Shown here one piece after another: positions 51,284-58,713 of a DNA stretch of 64,000 nt. The notes under the pieces were generated by a model that worked only from the letters and a program-made list of their open reading frames with translations, made no database searches and had not been told where the DNA came from. Positions within the stretch are counted from its first letter, which is position 1, and every line of letters starts with the position of its first letter. The DNA comes from Streptomyces sp. NBC_01235 (GTDB lineage: Bacteria; Actinomycetota; Actinomycetes; Streptomycetales; Streptomycetaceae), in NCBI RefSeq assembly GCF_035989285.1, contig NZ_CP108513.1:9920001-9984000 (forward strand), read 5' to 3'. The translations under genes and the position numbers were made by a program.

Positions 51284-51321
51284 CTCTTGTCGCCCGCTCT
51301 TGTCGCCCGCTCTTGTCGCCC
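51284..51321. repeat. Three 13-bp tandem repeats
   Basis: CTCTTGTCGCCCG repeated three times (last copy differs in the final base), immediately after the palindrome and 17 bp from the PucR-like stop. No function assigned. Confidence 0.8.
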
Positions 51322-51337
51322 CCGCGCGGAGTGCCCG

Positions 51338-52327
51338 CTACGGCCGTGCCAGCCGCCGCATCGTCAGCGCGAGGTGCAGCCGCAGCCGGCCCTGGGGCGT
51401 GCGCACCGGCCACCCCAGCAGATGCTCGGCGTGCACGAGCCGGTCCTGGAGCGTGGAGTGGTGGACGTTCGCCTCGGCCGCCGCCGCCCGCAGACTCGCC
51501 GTGGCGGTGACGGCGTACAGGGTGGCGAGCAGCCAGGGGGCGTCCGCGGCCGCCGCCTCGACCGCGTGGACGTCCGGCGGGGGTTCGGCCCCCGGCCCGA
51601 CGAGGTCGGCCAGCAGGGCGATGCCGCCGAGCTCCTCCGCGTACACGACCCGCGGACCGGGATCCTGCGCGGTGCCGTCCGCGGTGAAGCGGAGCGCGGT
51701 GCGGGCCGCGGTCCAGGAGCGGGGCAGGTCCGGCACCGGTACGGCGGGCCCGACACCGGCCCGGCCGGCGGGCACCGCGTCCCGGCCGTCCGCGGGCAGC
51801 ACCCGGGGCCGGCCGCCGGGCGTGGCCAGCGCGCGGGCGGGGGCGGCGGGATCGAGGCCGAGACGACGGGCCGCGTGCAGCCGGGCCGGTTCGGCTGCCG
51901 TGGCGTCGAGGAGGGTCTCGATCAGGGCGGGATCGTCGAGCGGGGCCCGTCCACGCGTGCGGTCGAGCACGAGACGTGCCGCCCCGGCGGCCCGTTCCAG
52001 GATCACCGCGTCCACGACGCTGGGCACCGCACCGGTGCGTTCCAGCCACAGCGCGGGAACGCCGTCGGGCGTCAGACCCGTGGACGGCCAGGCCGGGTCC
52101 GGCGGCAGATCCGTGTCCCGGCGCGTGCCGTCGGCCTCCACCCGGATCCGCACCCGCCGGTCGGCGTCGACGAGCCGCGCGGGCACACCGGCGAGCACCG
52201 CGGCGCCGCGCACCAGCGCCTCCACTCCGGCCCGCGACTCGGCCAGCCGGTCGAAGTAGGCGATGACCCGCACGGCGGCCCCGGCGTCCGGGTCCAGCGC
52301 GGTCAGGCGCCCGGCCAGCTCTTTCAT
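51338..52327 (-). CDS. PucR-like transcriptional regulator (C-terminal HTH_30)
   Basis: Protein of 329 aa. The C-terminus has the PucR-type HTH: ASLRAAAAEANVHHSTLQDR, LVHAEHLLGWPV, RLRLHLALTMRRL. The N-terminal region (VRVIAYFDRLAESRAGVEAL, ARLVDADRRVRIRVEADGT) resembles a degenerate sensor; no ligand is evident. It is divergent from the TerD gene (133 bp) and upstream of the orphan SBP on the same strand, so it may regulate either. Confidence 0.75.
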   Translation of the reverse strand: MKELAGRLTALDPDAGAAVRVIAYFDRLAESRAGVEALVRGAAVLAGVPARLVDADRRVRIRVEADGTRRDTDLPPDPAWPSTGLTPDGVPALWLERTGAVPSVVDAVILERAAGAARLVLDRTRGRAPLDDPALIETLLDATAAEPARLHAARRLGLDPAAPARALATPGGRPRVLPADGRDAVPAGRAGVGPAVPVPDLPRSWTAARTALRFTADGTAQDPGPRVVYAEELGGIALLADLVGPGAEPPPDVHAVEAAAADAPWLLATLYAVTATASLRAAAAEANVHHSTLQDRLVHAEHLLGWPVRTPQGRLRLHLALTMRRLARP

Positions 52328-52460
52328 ACGGCCATGATGCGCCACGCGGCCCCCGCCGAGGAGGGGTGCGGCCGTCGCTTCCGCTCGGGAACCGGCAACG
52401 GGGGTCGGCCGCGCACAGCGTGTGACACAGTGGCGGGAAATTGACGGAGCACGTGCGGGG

Positions 52461-53852
52461 GTGAGCGACATGCCGGAGCTCGGCAAGGGCGGGAACACGG
52501 CGCTGGCGGCCGGGCCGGTGACGGTGGAGCTGTTCGCCGAGGGCGACCCGGTCGACCTCAGCGCCCTCCTCGTCGCCGCGGACGGCAGGGTCAGGTCCGA
52601 CGACGACCTGGTCTTCTACAACCAGCCCTCCGCCGAGTCCGACGCCGTACGCCACCGGGCCGCCGACGCCGACGGCCCCGAGCGCGTCGAGGTGGACCCG
52701 GCCGCGCTGCCCGCGGACGTCGACCGGGTCGTGCTGGTGGCCAGCTGCGACCCCGACGACACGACGCGCACGTTCAGCGATGTCAAGAACGTCCAGGTGC
52801 GTGCCACGCAGGGCGGCGCCGTACCGGTCGTCTTCCGCCCGCCGGCCCTCACCGACGGCGAACGCGCGGTCCTGCTGACCGAGCTCTACCGGCGCGCCGG
52901 CACGTGGAAGCTGCGCGCCATCGGCCAGGGCTACGCCGACGGACTGGCGGGCCTCGCCACCGACTTCGGCATCGACGTCGCCGAAGAGGAGATGCCACCG
53001 CCGCCCGAGCCGCCCGTGCCGCCCGTGCCGCCCGTGCCGCCCGTGCCGCCCGTGCCGCCCGAGCCGTCGGCCCCGTCGGCCGTGGAGACCCCGCCCGCTC
53101 CCGTGTCGCCCCCGCCGAGCCTGGTCAAGCCACCCCTCGGGAAGATCAGCCTCGACAAGGGCAGCCAGGTCTCCCTCAGCCTGGACAAGGCCGACCGCGA
53201 CCTCGTCGTCACGGTGGCCCTGGAGTGGGACGGCGGCAGCGAGCGACGCCGCAGGGCCGGCGCCGACCTCGACCTGTACGCCCTGTTCGTGCCCGCGAGC
53301 AAGGCCCTGCGCGGCCCCGACGTGCCCGGCACCCTCGTCAAGTCCGGGCACGTTGCGGGGGGCGAGCCGCTGCGTCCCGGCGGGCGGCCGTCCGCCGGGG
53401 CCGAACCGGCTACGGCGAAGAAGGGCAAGAAGGCCGACGTCGTCTACTACAAGAGCCTCGGCTCGCTCGAGAACCGCCCGTACATCCGCCTCGACGGCGA
53501 CTCCAAGGTCCCCGGCCGAGAGGCCGTGCGGATCGTGCGTCCCGACGAGCAGGGCTACGTCCTGCTGTGCGCGTACTCGGCGGTCAGCAACGGCTTCGGC
53601 TCGTTCCGCAGCTTCGGCGCGAAGGTCGTCGTCGACGACGGCCGGGGCTCCACCGTCACCGTCCCGCTCTTCGAGAACACCAAGACCCGGTACTGGGTGG
53701 CGATCGCGCTCGTCGACTTCACCGCCGCCGACGCGGCCGCGATCCACCACGTCGAGGCCTACAGTGCCCGGATGACGGAACGCCGGCCGGTCCTGCACCC
53801 CGACGGGACCATCGAGATGAACGCCGGTCCCGTGGAGTTCAAGCGCCGCTGA
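52461..53852 (+). CDS. Double TerD-domain stress protein with Pro-rich linker
   Basis: Protein of 463 aa with two TerD-like domains. The first (about 1-170) has FYNQPSAESDAVRH and VDPAALPADVDRVVLVASCD. The second (about 225-440) has LGKISLDKGSQVSLSLDKA, GADLDLYALFV and YVLLCAYSAVSNGFGSF. They are joined by a linker of five Val-Pro-Pro repeats. TerD proteins bind calcium and are linked to tellurite and phage resistance. GTG start with GGAG upstream; an ATG three codons on is an alternative. The tellurite-family partner TerC is encoded 1.2 kb away. Confidence 0.88.
   Translation: MSDMPELGKGGNTALAAGPVTVELFAEGDPVDLSALLVAADGRVRSDDDLVFYNQPSAESDAVRHRAADADGPERVEVDPAALPADVDRVVLVASCDPDDTTRTFSDVKNVQVRATQGGAVPVVFRPPALTDGERAVLLTELYRRAGTWKLRAIGQGYADGLAGLATDFGIDVAEEEMPPPPEPPVPPVPPVPPVPPVPPEPSAPSAVETPPAPVSPPPSLVKPPLGKISLDKGSQVSLSLDKADRDLVVTVALEWDGGSERRRRAGADLDLYALFVPASKALRGPDVPGTLVKSGHVAGGEPLRPGGRPSAGAEPATAKKGKKADVVYYKSLGSLENRPYIRLDGDSKVPGREAVRIVRPDEQGYVLLCAYSAVSNGFGSFRSFGAKVVVDDGRGSTVTVPLFENTKTRYWVAIALVDFTAADAAAIHHVEAYSARMTERRPVLHPDGTIEMNAGPVEFKRR
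53016..53060 (+). repeat. Five perfect 9-bp coding repeats (Val-Pro-Pro)
   Basis: GTGCCGCCC repeated five times in tandem inside the TerD linker. Identical codons in each copy point to recent slippage expansion, so linker length probably varies between strains. Confidence 0.9.
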
Positions 53853-53869
53853 GCCCCTGCCCGCGGGAG

Positions 53870-54844
53870 TTACTCGGCGAGCAGCCTGCGCAGCCAGTCC
53901 AGGTGGGCCGCGCGGGCCGACTTGGACAGCGCGGCCTGCGGCGCGAAGCCGTCGAAGCCGTGGAAACCGCCCGGCCAGACATGCAGTTCCGCGACCCCGC
54001 CGGCCTGCCAGATCCGGGAGGCGTAGGCGACGACCTCGTCCCGGAAGGTCTCGGCGGAGCCCGCGTCGAGGAAGGCCGGGGGCAGCCCGGACAGGTCCTC
54101 GGCACGGGCGGGCGCCGCGTACGGGGAGACGTCCGGGCCGCCCCGCTGCTCGCCGAGCAGGGCGGTCCACCCGGTCTCGTTGGCCGTACGGTCCCAGACG
54201 CCGAGGCCCGCCATCTGGTGGCTGGAGGGGGTGTCGTTGCGGTCGTCCAGCATCGGGCACATCAGCACCTGGCCGAGCGGCCGCGGACCCTGGCGGTCGC
54301 GCAGCAGCAGGGCGAGGGCGGCGCCGAGGCCGCCGCCCGCGCTGGCCCCGGCGATCACGATCCGCTCCGGGTCCGCGCCCAGCTCCTTGGCGTGCTCCGC
54401 CGTCCACAGCAGACCGGCGTACACGTCCTCGACCGGCGCCGGATGCGGGTGCTCGGGCGCCAGCCGGTACTCCACGGACACCACCACCATGTCCAGCTCC
54501 CGCGCCCAGTCGAGGACGACGTCCACGCCGACCCGGTTGTTGCCCAGGACCATGCCGCCGCCGTGCACGTGGTAGACGACCGGACGCGGCCGGTCGGGGG
54601 CCGGCGAGGTGGGCCGGCAGATCAGCAGCGAGATCTCGGCGGAGCCCTCTGGCCCCGGCACCGTCCGGTCCTCGACCTCGAAGGCGCCGCCCACGGTCAG
54701 GTCCAGCTCGGCGAGCAGTGCGATCCCCGGCCCCTGCCGGACGGCCTCGATGTCCTCGAGGGTCATGCCCGGCTGGATCATCTCCTTGATCAGTTCCAGC
54801 GCGGCGGCGAGTTCGGGGTCGAAGGGCGGCGGCACGTAGGTCAT
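53870..54844 (-). CDS. Alpha/beta-hydrolase esterase, hormone-sensitive-lipase family
   Basis: Cytoplasmic esterase of 324 aa. The oxyanion motif HGGG is at residues 94-97, nucleophile Ser168 in GASAGG, with Asp260 and His295 (GGFHGF) as likely partners. Sequences around EYRLAPEHPHPAP are typical of the HSL group IV lipases. ATG follows GAGGAGAAG. It converges with the TerD gene (17-bp gap) and is divergent from TerC. Substrate unknown. Confidence 0.9.
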   Translation of the reverse strand: MTYVPPPFDPELAAALELIKEMIQPGMTLEDIEAVRQGPGIALLAELDLTVGGAFEVEDRTVPGPEGSAEISLLICRPTSPAPDRPRPVVYHVHGGGMVLGNNRVGVDVVLDWARELDMVVVSVEYRLAPEHPHPAPVEDVYAGLLWTAEHAKELGADPERIVIAGASAGGGLGAALALLLRDRQGPRPLGQVLMCPMLDDRNDTPSSHQMAGLGVWDRTANETGWTALLGEQRGGPDVSPYAAPARAEDLSGLPPAFLDAGSAETFRDEVVAYASRIWQAGGVAELHVWPGGFHGFDGFAPQAALSKSARAAHLDWLRRLLAE

Positions 54845-54923
54845 GGGCTTCTCCTCACGCGGAACGCGGATGCGCGGCGGCTCGTGCGGCCCATGATCGG
54901 CGCATCCGCCGCTCGTCGGAGCA

Positions 54924-54959
54924 CCGCCGTACGGCGGAACCTGCCCGCCATTCGGCGGG
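54924..54959. promoter_or_regulatory. Two short inverted repeats in the esterase/TerC divergent region
   Basis: CCGCCGTACGGCGG (perfect 14-bp palindrome) and, 6 bp on, CCCGCC-ATTC-GGCGGG. They lie 80 to 115 bp upstream of the esterase start codon and could be operators or leader hairpins. No promoter is evident by eye. Confidence 0.4.
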
Positions 54960-55010
54960 TGACACCCGTCCCCGGTTCTCTCGGGTTGCCAGGACATGAC
55001 CCTCTGTTCA

Positions 55011-55067
55011 CCTGTGTGGGGTGGAAAGGGACAGGCCGGTTCGACAACGATTTTCCACCCCCACAGG
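55011..55067 (+). promoter_or_regulatory. Long inverted repeat directly upstream of the TerC ribosome site
   Basis: CCTGTGTGGGGTGGAAA pairs with TTTCCACCCCCACAGG over 16 bp with one bulged T; the loop is 24 nt. It ends 4 nt before the CAGGAG ribosome site of the TerC gene. Position suggests a leader RNA structure that controls translation or termination. It does not match the yybP-ykoY manganese riboswitch pattern by eye. Confidence 0.6.
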
Positions 55068-55084
55068 CATCAGGAGTACCACCA

Positions 55085-56056
55085 GTGAACGTCTCGCTCC
55101 CGGTCTGGCTGCTGACCGTCTCGGCTCTGTGCGCGCTCGTCGCCGTCGACTTCTTCATCGGCCGCAGACCGCACGACGTCTCGGTCAGGGAGGCCGGGAC
55201 CTGGACGATCGTCTGGATCGTCCTGGCCTGCCTGTTCGGCCTGGGTGTGTTCCTCTTCGGGGGCGGCAAGCCGACGGGGGAGTTCTTCGCCGGGTACATC
55301 ACCGAGAAGTCGCTGAGCGTGGACAACCTCTTCGTGTTCGTCCTGATCATGGGCAGGTTCGCGGTGCCCTCGCAGTACCAGCAGCGGGTGCTGATGGTGG
55401 GTGTGCTCGTGGCCCTCGTGCTGCGCGCGGTGTTCATCGCCGCCGGCGCGGCCATCATCTCGACGTTCTCCTGGGTGTTCTACCTCTTCGGCGCCTTCCT
55501 GATCTGGACGGCGTGGAAGCTGATCCAGGACGCCAAGAAGGACGGACACGAGGACGAGTACGAGGAGAACAAGCTGCTGAAGGCGGTGGAGAAGCGTTTC
55601 GGCGTGGCCGACCGCTACCACGGTACGAAGCTGTGGATCGAGCAGAACGGCAAGCGGGTGATGACCCCGATGCTGGTCGTGATGCTGGCGATCGGCTCCA
55701 CCGACGTGCTGTTCGCGCTCGACTCGATCCCCGCCATCTACGGGCTGACCGAGGACCCGTACATCGTGTTCACGGCCAACGCGTTCGCGCTGATGGGCCT
55801 GCGGCAGCTGTACTTCCTCATCGGCGGCCTGCTGAAGAAGCTGGTCCACCTCAGCTACGGCCTGTCGGTCATCCTGGGCTTCATCGGCGTGAAGCTGGTG
55901 CTGCACGCGCTGCACGAGTCCGGGGTGCACGTGCCGGAGATCGGCATTCCGTTCTCGCTCGGCTTCATCGTGCTCGTCCTCGCGGTCACGACCTTCACCA
56001 GCCTGCGGGCATCCAAGCGGCAGGAGGAGGCGGTGCGGGACGGCTCTACGGTGTAG
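55085..56056 (+). CDS. TerC-family integral membrane protein
   Basis: Protein of 323 aa with about eight to nine transmembrane helices (PVWLLTVSALCALVAVDFFI; FALMGLRQLYFLIGGLLKKL). Signature Asp-rich helices are SVDNLFVFVLIMGRFAVP and IGSTDVLFALDSIPAIYGL. TerC proteins are linked to tellurite resistance and to metal (manganese) export that serves secreted metalloenzymes. GTG start with CAGGAG upstream. Its 3' end overlaps the convergent FkbM gene by 11 bp. Confidence 0.93.
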   Translation: MNVSLPVWLLTVSALCALVAVDFFIGRRPHDVSVREAGTWTIVWIVLACLFGLGVFLFGGGKPTGEFFAGYITEKSLSVDNLFVFVLIMGRFAVPSQYQQRVLMVGVLVALVLRAVFIAAGAAIISTFSWVFYLFGAFLIWTAWKLIQDAKKDGHEDEYEENKLLKAVEKRFGVADRYHGTKLWIEQNGKRVMTPMLVVMLAIGSTDVLFALDSIPAIYGLTEDPYIVFTANAFALMGLRQLYFLIGGLLKKLVHLSYGLSVILGFIGVKLVLHALHESGVHVPEIGIPFSLGFIVLVLAVTTFTSLRASKRQEEAVRDGSTV

Positions 56057-56993
56057 GCGCCGCGTCCGCGCGCATCATCACGCAGTCGAACTCGATCACC
56101 CGCCCCGTGGTCGCCTCGCGCGTCACGGGGTACATGCCGGTGATGCCGAACCCGGCGGCCTCGTACGCCGCGACGGCCTCGCCCATGCCGGGGCTGCCCT
56201 CGTACAGCTTCAGCACGGCGACCTCGGACTGCATCCCCGCGAACTCCGCGATCCGCTCCCCGGCCCCCGCGAAGACCTCCAGGTCATAGCCCTGGGTGTC
56301 CATCTTCAGGTAGGGGCGCGGCTCGGCGAGGCCGTCCAGCGCCTCGTCCATGACCTCCGCCAGCCGGCGGACGCGGATCTCCTCGGTGTCGGCCTTCGTG
56401 AACCGGGTGTAGCGGCCCTTGCCGTAGTCGCTGGCCGGCAGCAGGGAGTTCATCGTCTGCCAGCCGATGTGGATCTCCGCCGTCGTCTCCTCACGGCCCA
56501 GCCCGCACTGGTACACGTGCCAGTCGGGGTCGTTCGCGGCGGCCTTCTCCAGCCGGGCGAACGTCTCGGACGTGGGCTCGAAGGAGACGATCCGGCCGGT
56601 GTAGCCGAGCCTGCGCAGCCGCTTGGCGTACTGGCCGCTGTTGGCGCCGACGTCGAAGACGCAGTTCACGCGGTACAGCTCCAGCATCGCGGCCACGTGC
56701 TGGGTGCAGAGGTATTCGGCGGCCGCCAGTTGCAGTCTGCGCTCGTCCTGCCGCTCCGGGGCGTCCATGAGGAGCAGCGCGCCGGTGTCGCCCAGCCGCA
56801 CGGCGGCGCCTCGGGCGACCTCGGAACGCGCGTCGTCGGTGGTCCGCCTCAGCACCCAGGTGTCCTTGTCCGCACGAGTCGCCTCGTACGGACCGCCGCC
56901 CCGCGAGACCACCGCCGTCCCCGGCCCGAGATCGGTCACCCGGACGCCGATACGGGGCATCAGGTCGAGCAGTCGTCGATAAAGGGTCCGCAT
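56046..56993 (-). CDS. FkbM-family SAM-dependent methyltransferase
   Basis: Protein of 315 aa. The SAM-binding motif is VFDVGANSGQYAKRLRRLGY, followed by IVSFEPTSETFARL and LKMDTQGYDLEVFAGAG, the FkbM pattern. An extra N-terminal domain of about 110 residues precedes it. FkbM enzymes O-methylate small molecules or glycans; the acceptor here is unknown. It is a single gene, not near a biosynthetic cluster in this window. Confidence 0.88.
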   Translation of the reverse strand: MRTLYRRLLDLMPRIGVRVTDLGPGTAVVSRGGGPYEATRADKDTWVLRRTTDDARSEVARGAAVRLGDTGALLLMDAPERQDERRLQLAAAEYLCTQHVAAMLELYRVNCVFDVGANSGQYAKRLRRLGYTGRIVSFEPTSETFARLEKAAANDPDWHVYQCGLGREETTAEIHIGWQTMNSLLPASDYGKGRYTRFTKADTEEIRVRRLAEVMDEALDGLAEPRPYLKMDTQGYDLEVFAGAGERIAEFAGMQSEVAVLKLYEGSPGMGEAVAAYEAAGFGITGMYPVTREATTGRVIEFDCVMMRADAAPTP

Positions 56994-57161
56994 CCCCCAC
57001 CCCTATCAGACGTGACCGGGAACGGTCTGCATCTTGAACGACATTCGACCCCGGCCTGCCCGTTGACTTCGAGAGCAGCTCCAGCACCTGGCGTCACCGG
57101 AGTCGGCGACGGGCGGGGGAAGAGCCGGAACGGCCGGAACAGCGGATGACCGGAGACGGAC

Positions 57162-57314
57162 ATGCGTGTGGGCGTGGACATCGACCCGTTCGGCCACTCC
57201 CGGGGAGCGCCCGCGCCGGGCGCCGAACTCGCCGCGGCCGGCGCCGCCGCCGCGGAGGCGAGCGCGTGCTTACTGTCGGTGATGGACGAGTACTTCCGGA
57301 TGAGGGGCGCGCAG
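57162..57314 (+). pseudogene. N-terminal remnant of an LLM-class F420-dependent oxidoreductase (tentative)
   Basis: The frame starts MRVGVDIDPFG after a CGGAGA ribosome site and continues AELAAAGAAAAEASACLLSV, MDEYFRM. This resembles the start of luciferase-like F420 enzymes (..AR.AEEAGF..ISVMDHFFQM) but is cut after about 48 codons by a terminator and the convergent reductase gene. The 168-bp gap before it shows nothing else. Confidence 0.4.
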
Positions 57315-57352
57315 GACGAACGGGGCCCGGAACGCGCCGGACCCCGTTCGTC
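57315..57352. terminator. Bidirectional terminator before the FMN reductase gene end
   Basis: GACGAACGGGG and CCCCGTTCGTC (11 bp, perfect) enclose a 16-nt region with an inner CCGG/CCGG match. It lies 22 bp beyond the reductase stop on the minus strand. Confidence 0.8.
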
Positions 57353-57374
57353 GCCTACGTGGGTGTTACGGCGT

Positions 57375-57938
57375 TCAGGCGGCCGCGACCTCGCCCGCGT
57401 GGCCGTGCAGACGGGCCACGACCTCGGTCAGCTGGGCGGCGACCTCGGCGTCGTCGACCGGGTGGGTCTCCGCGAAGCGGGTCAGGGAACCCGGGATGGA
57501 GAGCTTCAGGTCCTCGATCACCTTGCCGCCGGCGATGCCCACGGCCTTGCGGGCCTCGTCCTGCGCCCACACGCCACCGAACTGGCCGAACGCGGTGCCG
57601 ACCACGGCGACGGGCTTGCCGCCGAAGGCGCCGGCGCCGTAGGGGCGGGACAGCCAGTCGATGGCGTTCTTCAGGACGGCCGGGATGGTGCCGTTGTACT
57701 CGGGGGAGAAGAGCAGGAAGGCGTCGGCGGCCTGGGCGGCCTCACGCAGCTTGGCGGCGGTGGCCGGCACGCTGCCCTCGACGTCGAGGTCCTCGTTGTA
57801 GAAGGGGATCTCGGCCAGGCCCTCGAAGAGGTCGACCTCGGCGCCCTCGGGAGCGACCTTGACGGCCGCCTCGGCGAGCTGACGGTTGGTCGAACCGGCG
57901 CGGAGGCTGCCGACGAGCGCGAGGATGCGGACAGACAT
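57375..57938 (-). CDS. NADPH-dependent FMN reductase
   Basis: Flavodoxin-fold reductase of 187 aa. The FMN-phosphate loop is GSLRAGSTNRQLAEA and the flavin-ring motif is SPEYNGTIPAVLKNAIDWLS. It reduces FMN, quinones or azo compounds with NADPH. Start at MSVRILALVG, with GGGAG before it; the frame extends eight codons upstream. It is divergent from a TetR gene with two shared operators between, so it is probably that repressor's target. Confidence 0.92.
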   Translation of the reverse strand: MSVRILALVGSLRAGSTNRQLAEAAVKVAPEGAEVDLFEGLAEIPFYNEDLDVEGSVPATAAKLREAAQAADAFLLFSPEYNGTIPAVLKNAIDWLSRPYGAGAFGGKPVAVVGTAFGQFGGVWAQDEARKAVGIAGGKVIEDLKLSIPGSLTRFAETHPVDDAEVAAQLTEVVARLHGHAGEVAAA

Positions 57939-57977
57939 GGGTACTCCCAGAGGCTGAAACATTGCTGTGACGGATCC

Positions 57978-57989
57978 GGACCGAGGTCC
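57978..57989. promoter_or_regulatory. TetR operator 1 (FMN reductase side)
   Basis: GGACCGAGGTCC, a 12-bp palindrome with one central mismatch, 40 bp upstream of the reductase start. It shares GGACCGNGGTCC with the site at 58014; centres are 36 bp apart. Confidence 0.75.
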
Positions 57990-58013
57990 GTTTAATGTTC
58001 TAGCACCCTAACC

Positions 58014-58025
58014 GGACCGCGGTCC
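58014..58025. promoter_or_regulatory. TetR operator 2 (TetR gene side)
   Basis: GGACCGCGGTCC, perfect 12-bp palindrome extended by flanking AAC...GTT, 32 bp upstream of the TetR start codon. With the first site it allows one repressor to control both divergent genes. Confidence 0.75.
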
Positions 58026-58056
58026 AGTTTCATTCCCGGTGCTTTACGCTGAGTTC

Positions 58057-58713
58057 ATGTCCGCTCTTCTGCCGCCCTGTCCGGAACCCGAGGAGACCAC
58101 CGGCCGGCCCGAGCTGCTGCAACTCGGGTCGGTCGGCGACGAGCCGTGCCTGCGTGCCGACGCGGCCCGCAACCGGGCCAGGCTGCTGGACGCGGCCGCC
58201 CGGCTGATCGCCGAGCACGGGGCGGCCGGGGTCACGATGGAGGCGGTGGCGACGGCCGCGAACGTGGGCAAGGGCACGGTGTTCCGCCGCTTCGGCGACC
58301 GCACCGGGCTGCTGACCGCGCTGCTGGACCACTCGGAGAAGCTGTTCCAGGCCGCGTTCCTGAGCGGCCCCGCGCCGCTGGGGCCGGGCGCGCCGCCCGT
58401 GGAGCGGCTGAGGGCCTTCGGTGTCGCGATGCTGAGGCGCGCCGTCGACCAGCTGGATCTCCAGCTCGCGGCCGAGCCCGGACCGGAACGCCGGTACTCC
58501 GTGCCCGTGCGCCGCGTCCACCACAGTCACCTGGTCCTGCTGCTGCGGCAGGCGGTGCCCGGCGCGGACGCCGAACTGCTCGCCCACACGCTGATGGGGT
58601 ACCTCAGCCCCGTCCTCATCCACCACCTCACCCGGCAGTGCGGGCTGCCGCCGGCGCGGCTGGAGGCCGGCTGGAACGACCTGGTCGACCGGGTGACGAC
58701 GGTTCAGGGGTGA
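58057..58713 (+). CDS. TetR-family repressor of the FMN reductase gene
   Basis: Regulator of 218 aa. An N-terminal extension of about 30 residues precedes the HTH AARNRARLLDAAARLIAEHG, then VGKGTVFRRFGDRTGLLTAL. Its C-terminal ligand domain has an LLRQAVPGADAELLAHTLMG segment. It is a paralogue of the broken TetR gene at 19795. Start at MSALLPP; an ATG six codons upstream (MLYAEF) is possible. Ends in a 10-bp overlap with the convergent monooxygenase gene. Confidence 0.9.
   Translation: MSALLPPCPEPEETTGRPELLQLGSVGDEPCLRADAARNRARLLDAAARLIAEHGAAGVTMEAVATAANVGKGTVFRRFGDRTGLLTALLDHSEKLFQAAFLSGPAPLGPGAPPVERLRAFGVAMLRRAVDQLDLQLAAEPGPERRYSVPVRRVHHSHLVLLLRQAVPGADAELLAHTLMGYLSPVLIHHLTRQCGLPPARLEAGWNDLVDRVTTVQG

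Noticed and set aside
53016..53060. Short tandem repeats as a CRISPR-like array
   Set aside because: Nine-bp units without spacers that lie inside a coding frame as Val-Pro-Pro.
49977..54407. A 1476-codon minus-strand frame spanning several genes
   Set aside because: Only its last 383 codons (the SBP) look like protein; the rest is antisense to or out of frame with well-supported genes.
54845..55084. A yybP-ykoY (manganese) riboswitch upstream of TerC
   Set aside because: The conserved loop sequences of that riboswitch are not visible; only a long hairpin is present.
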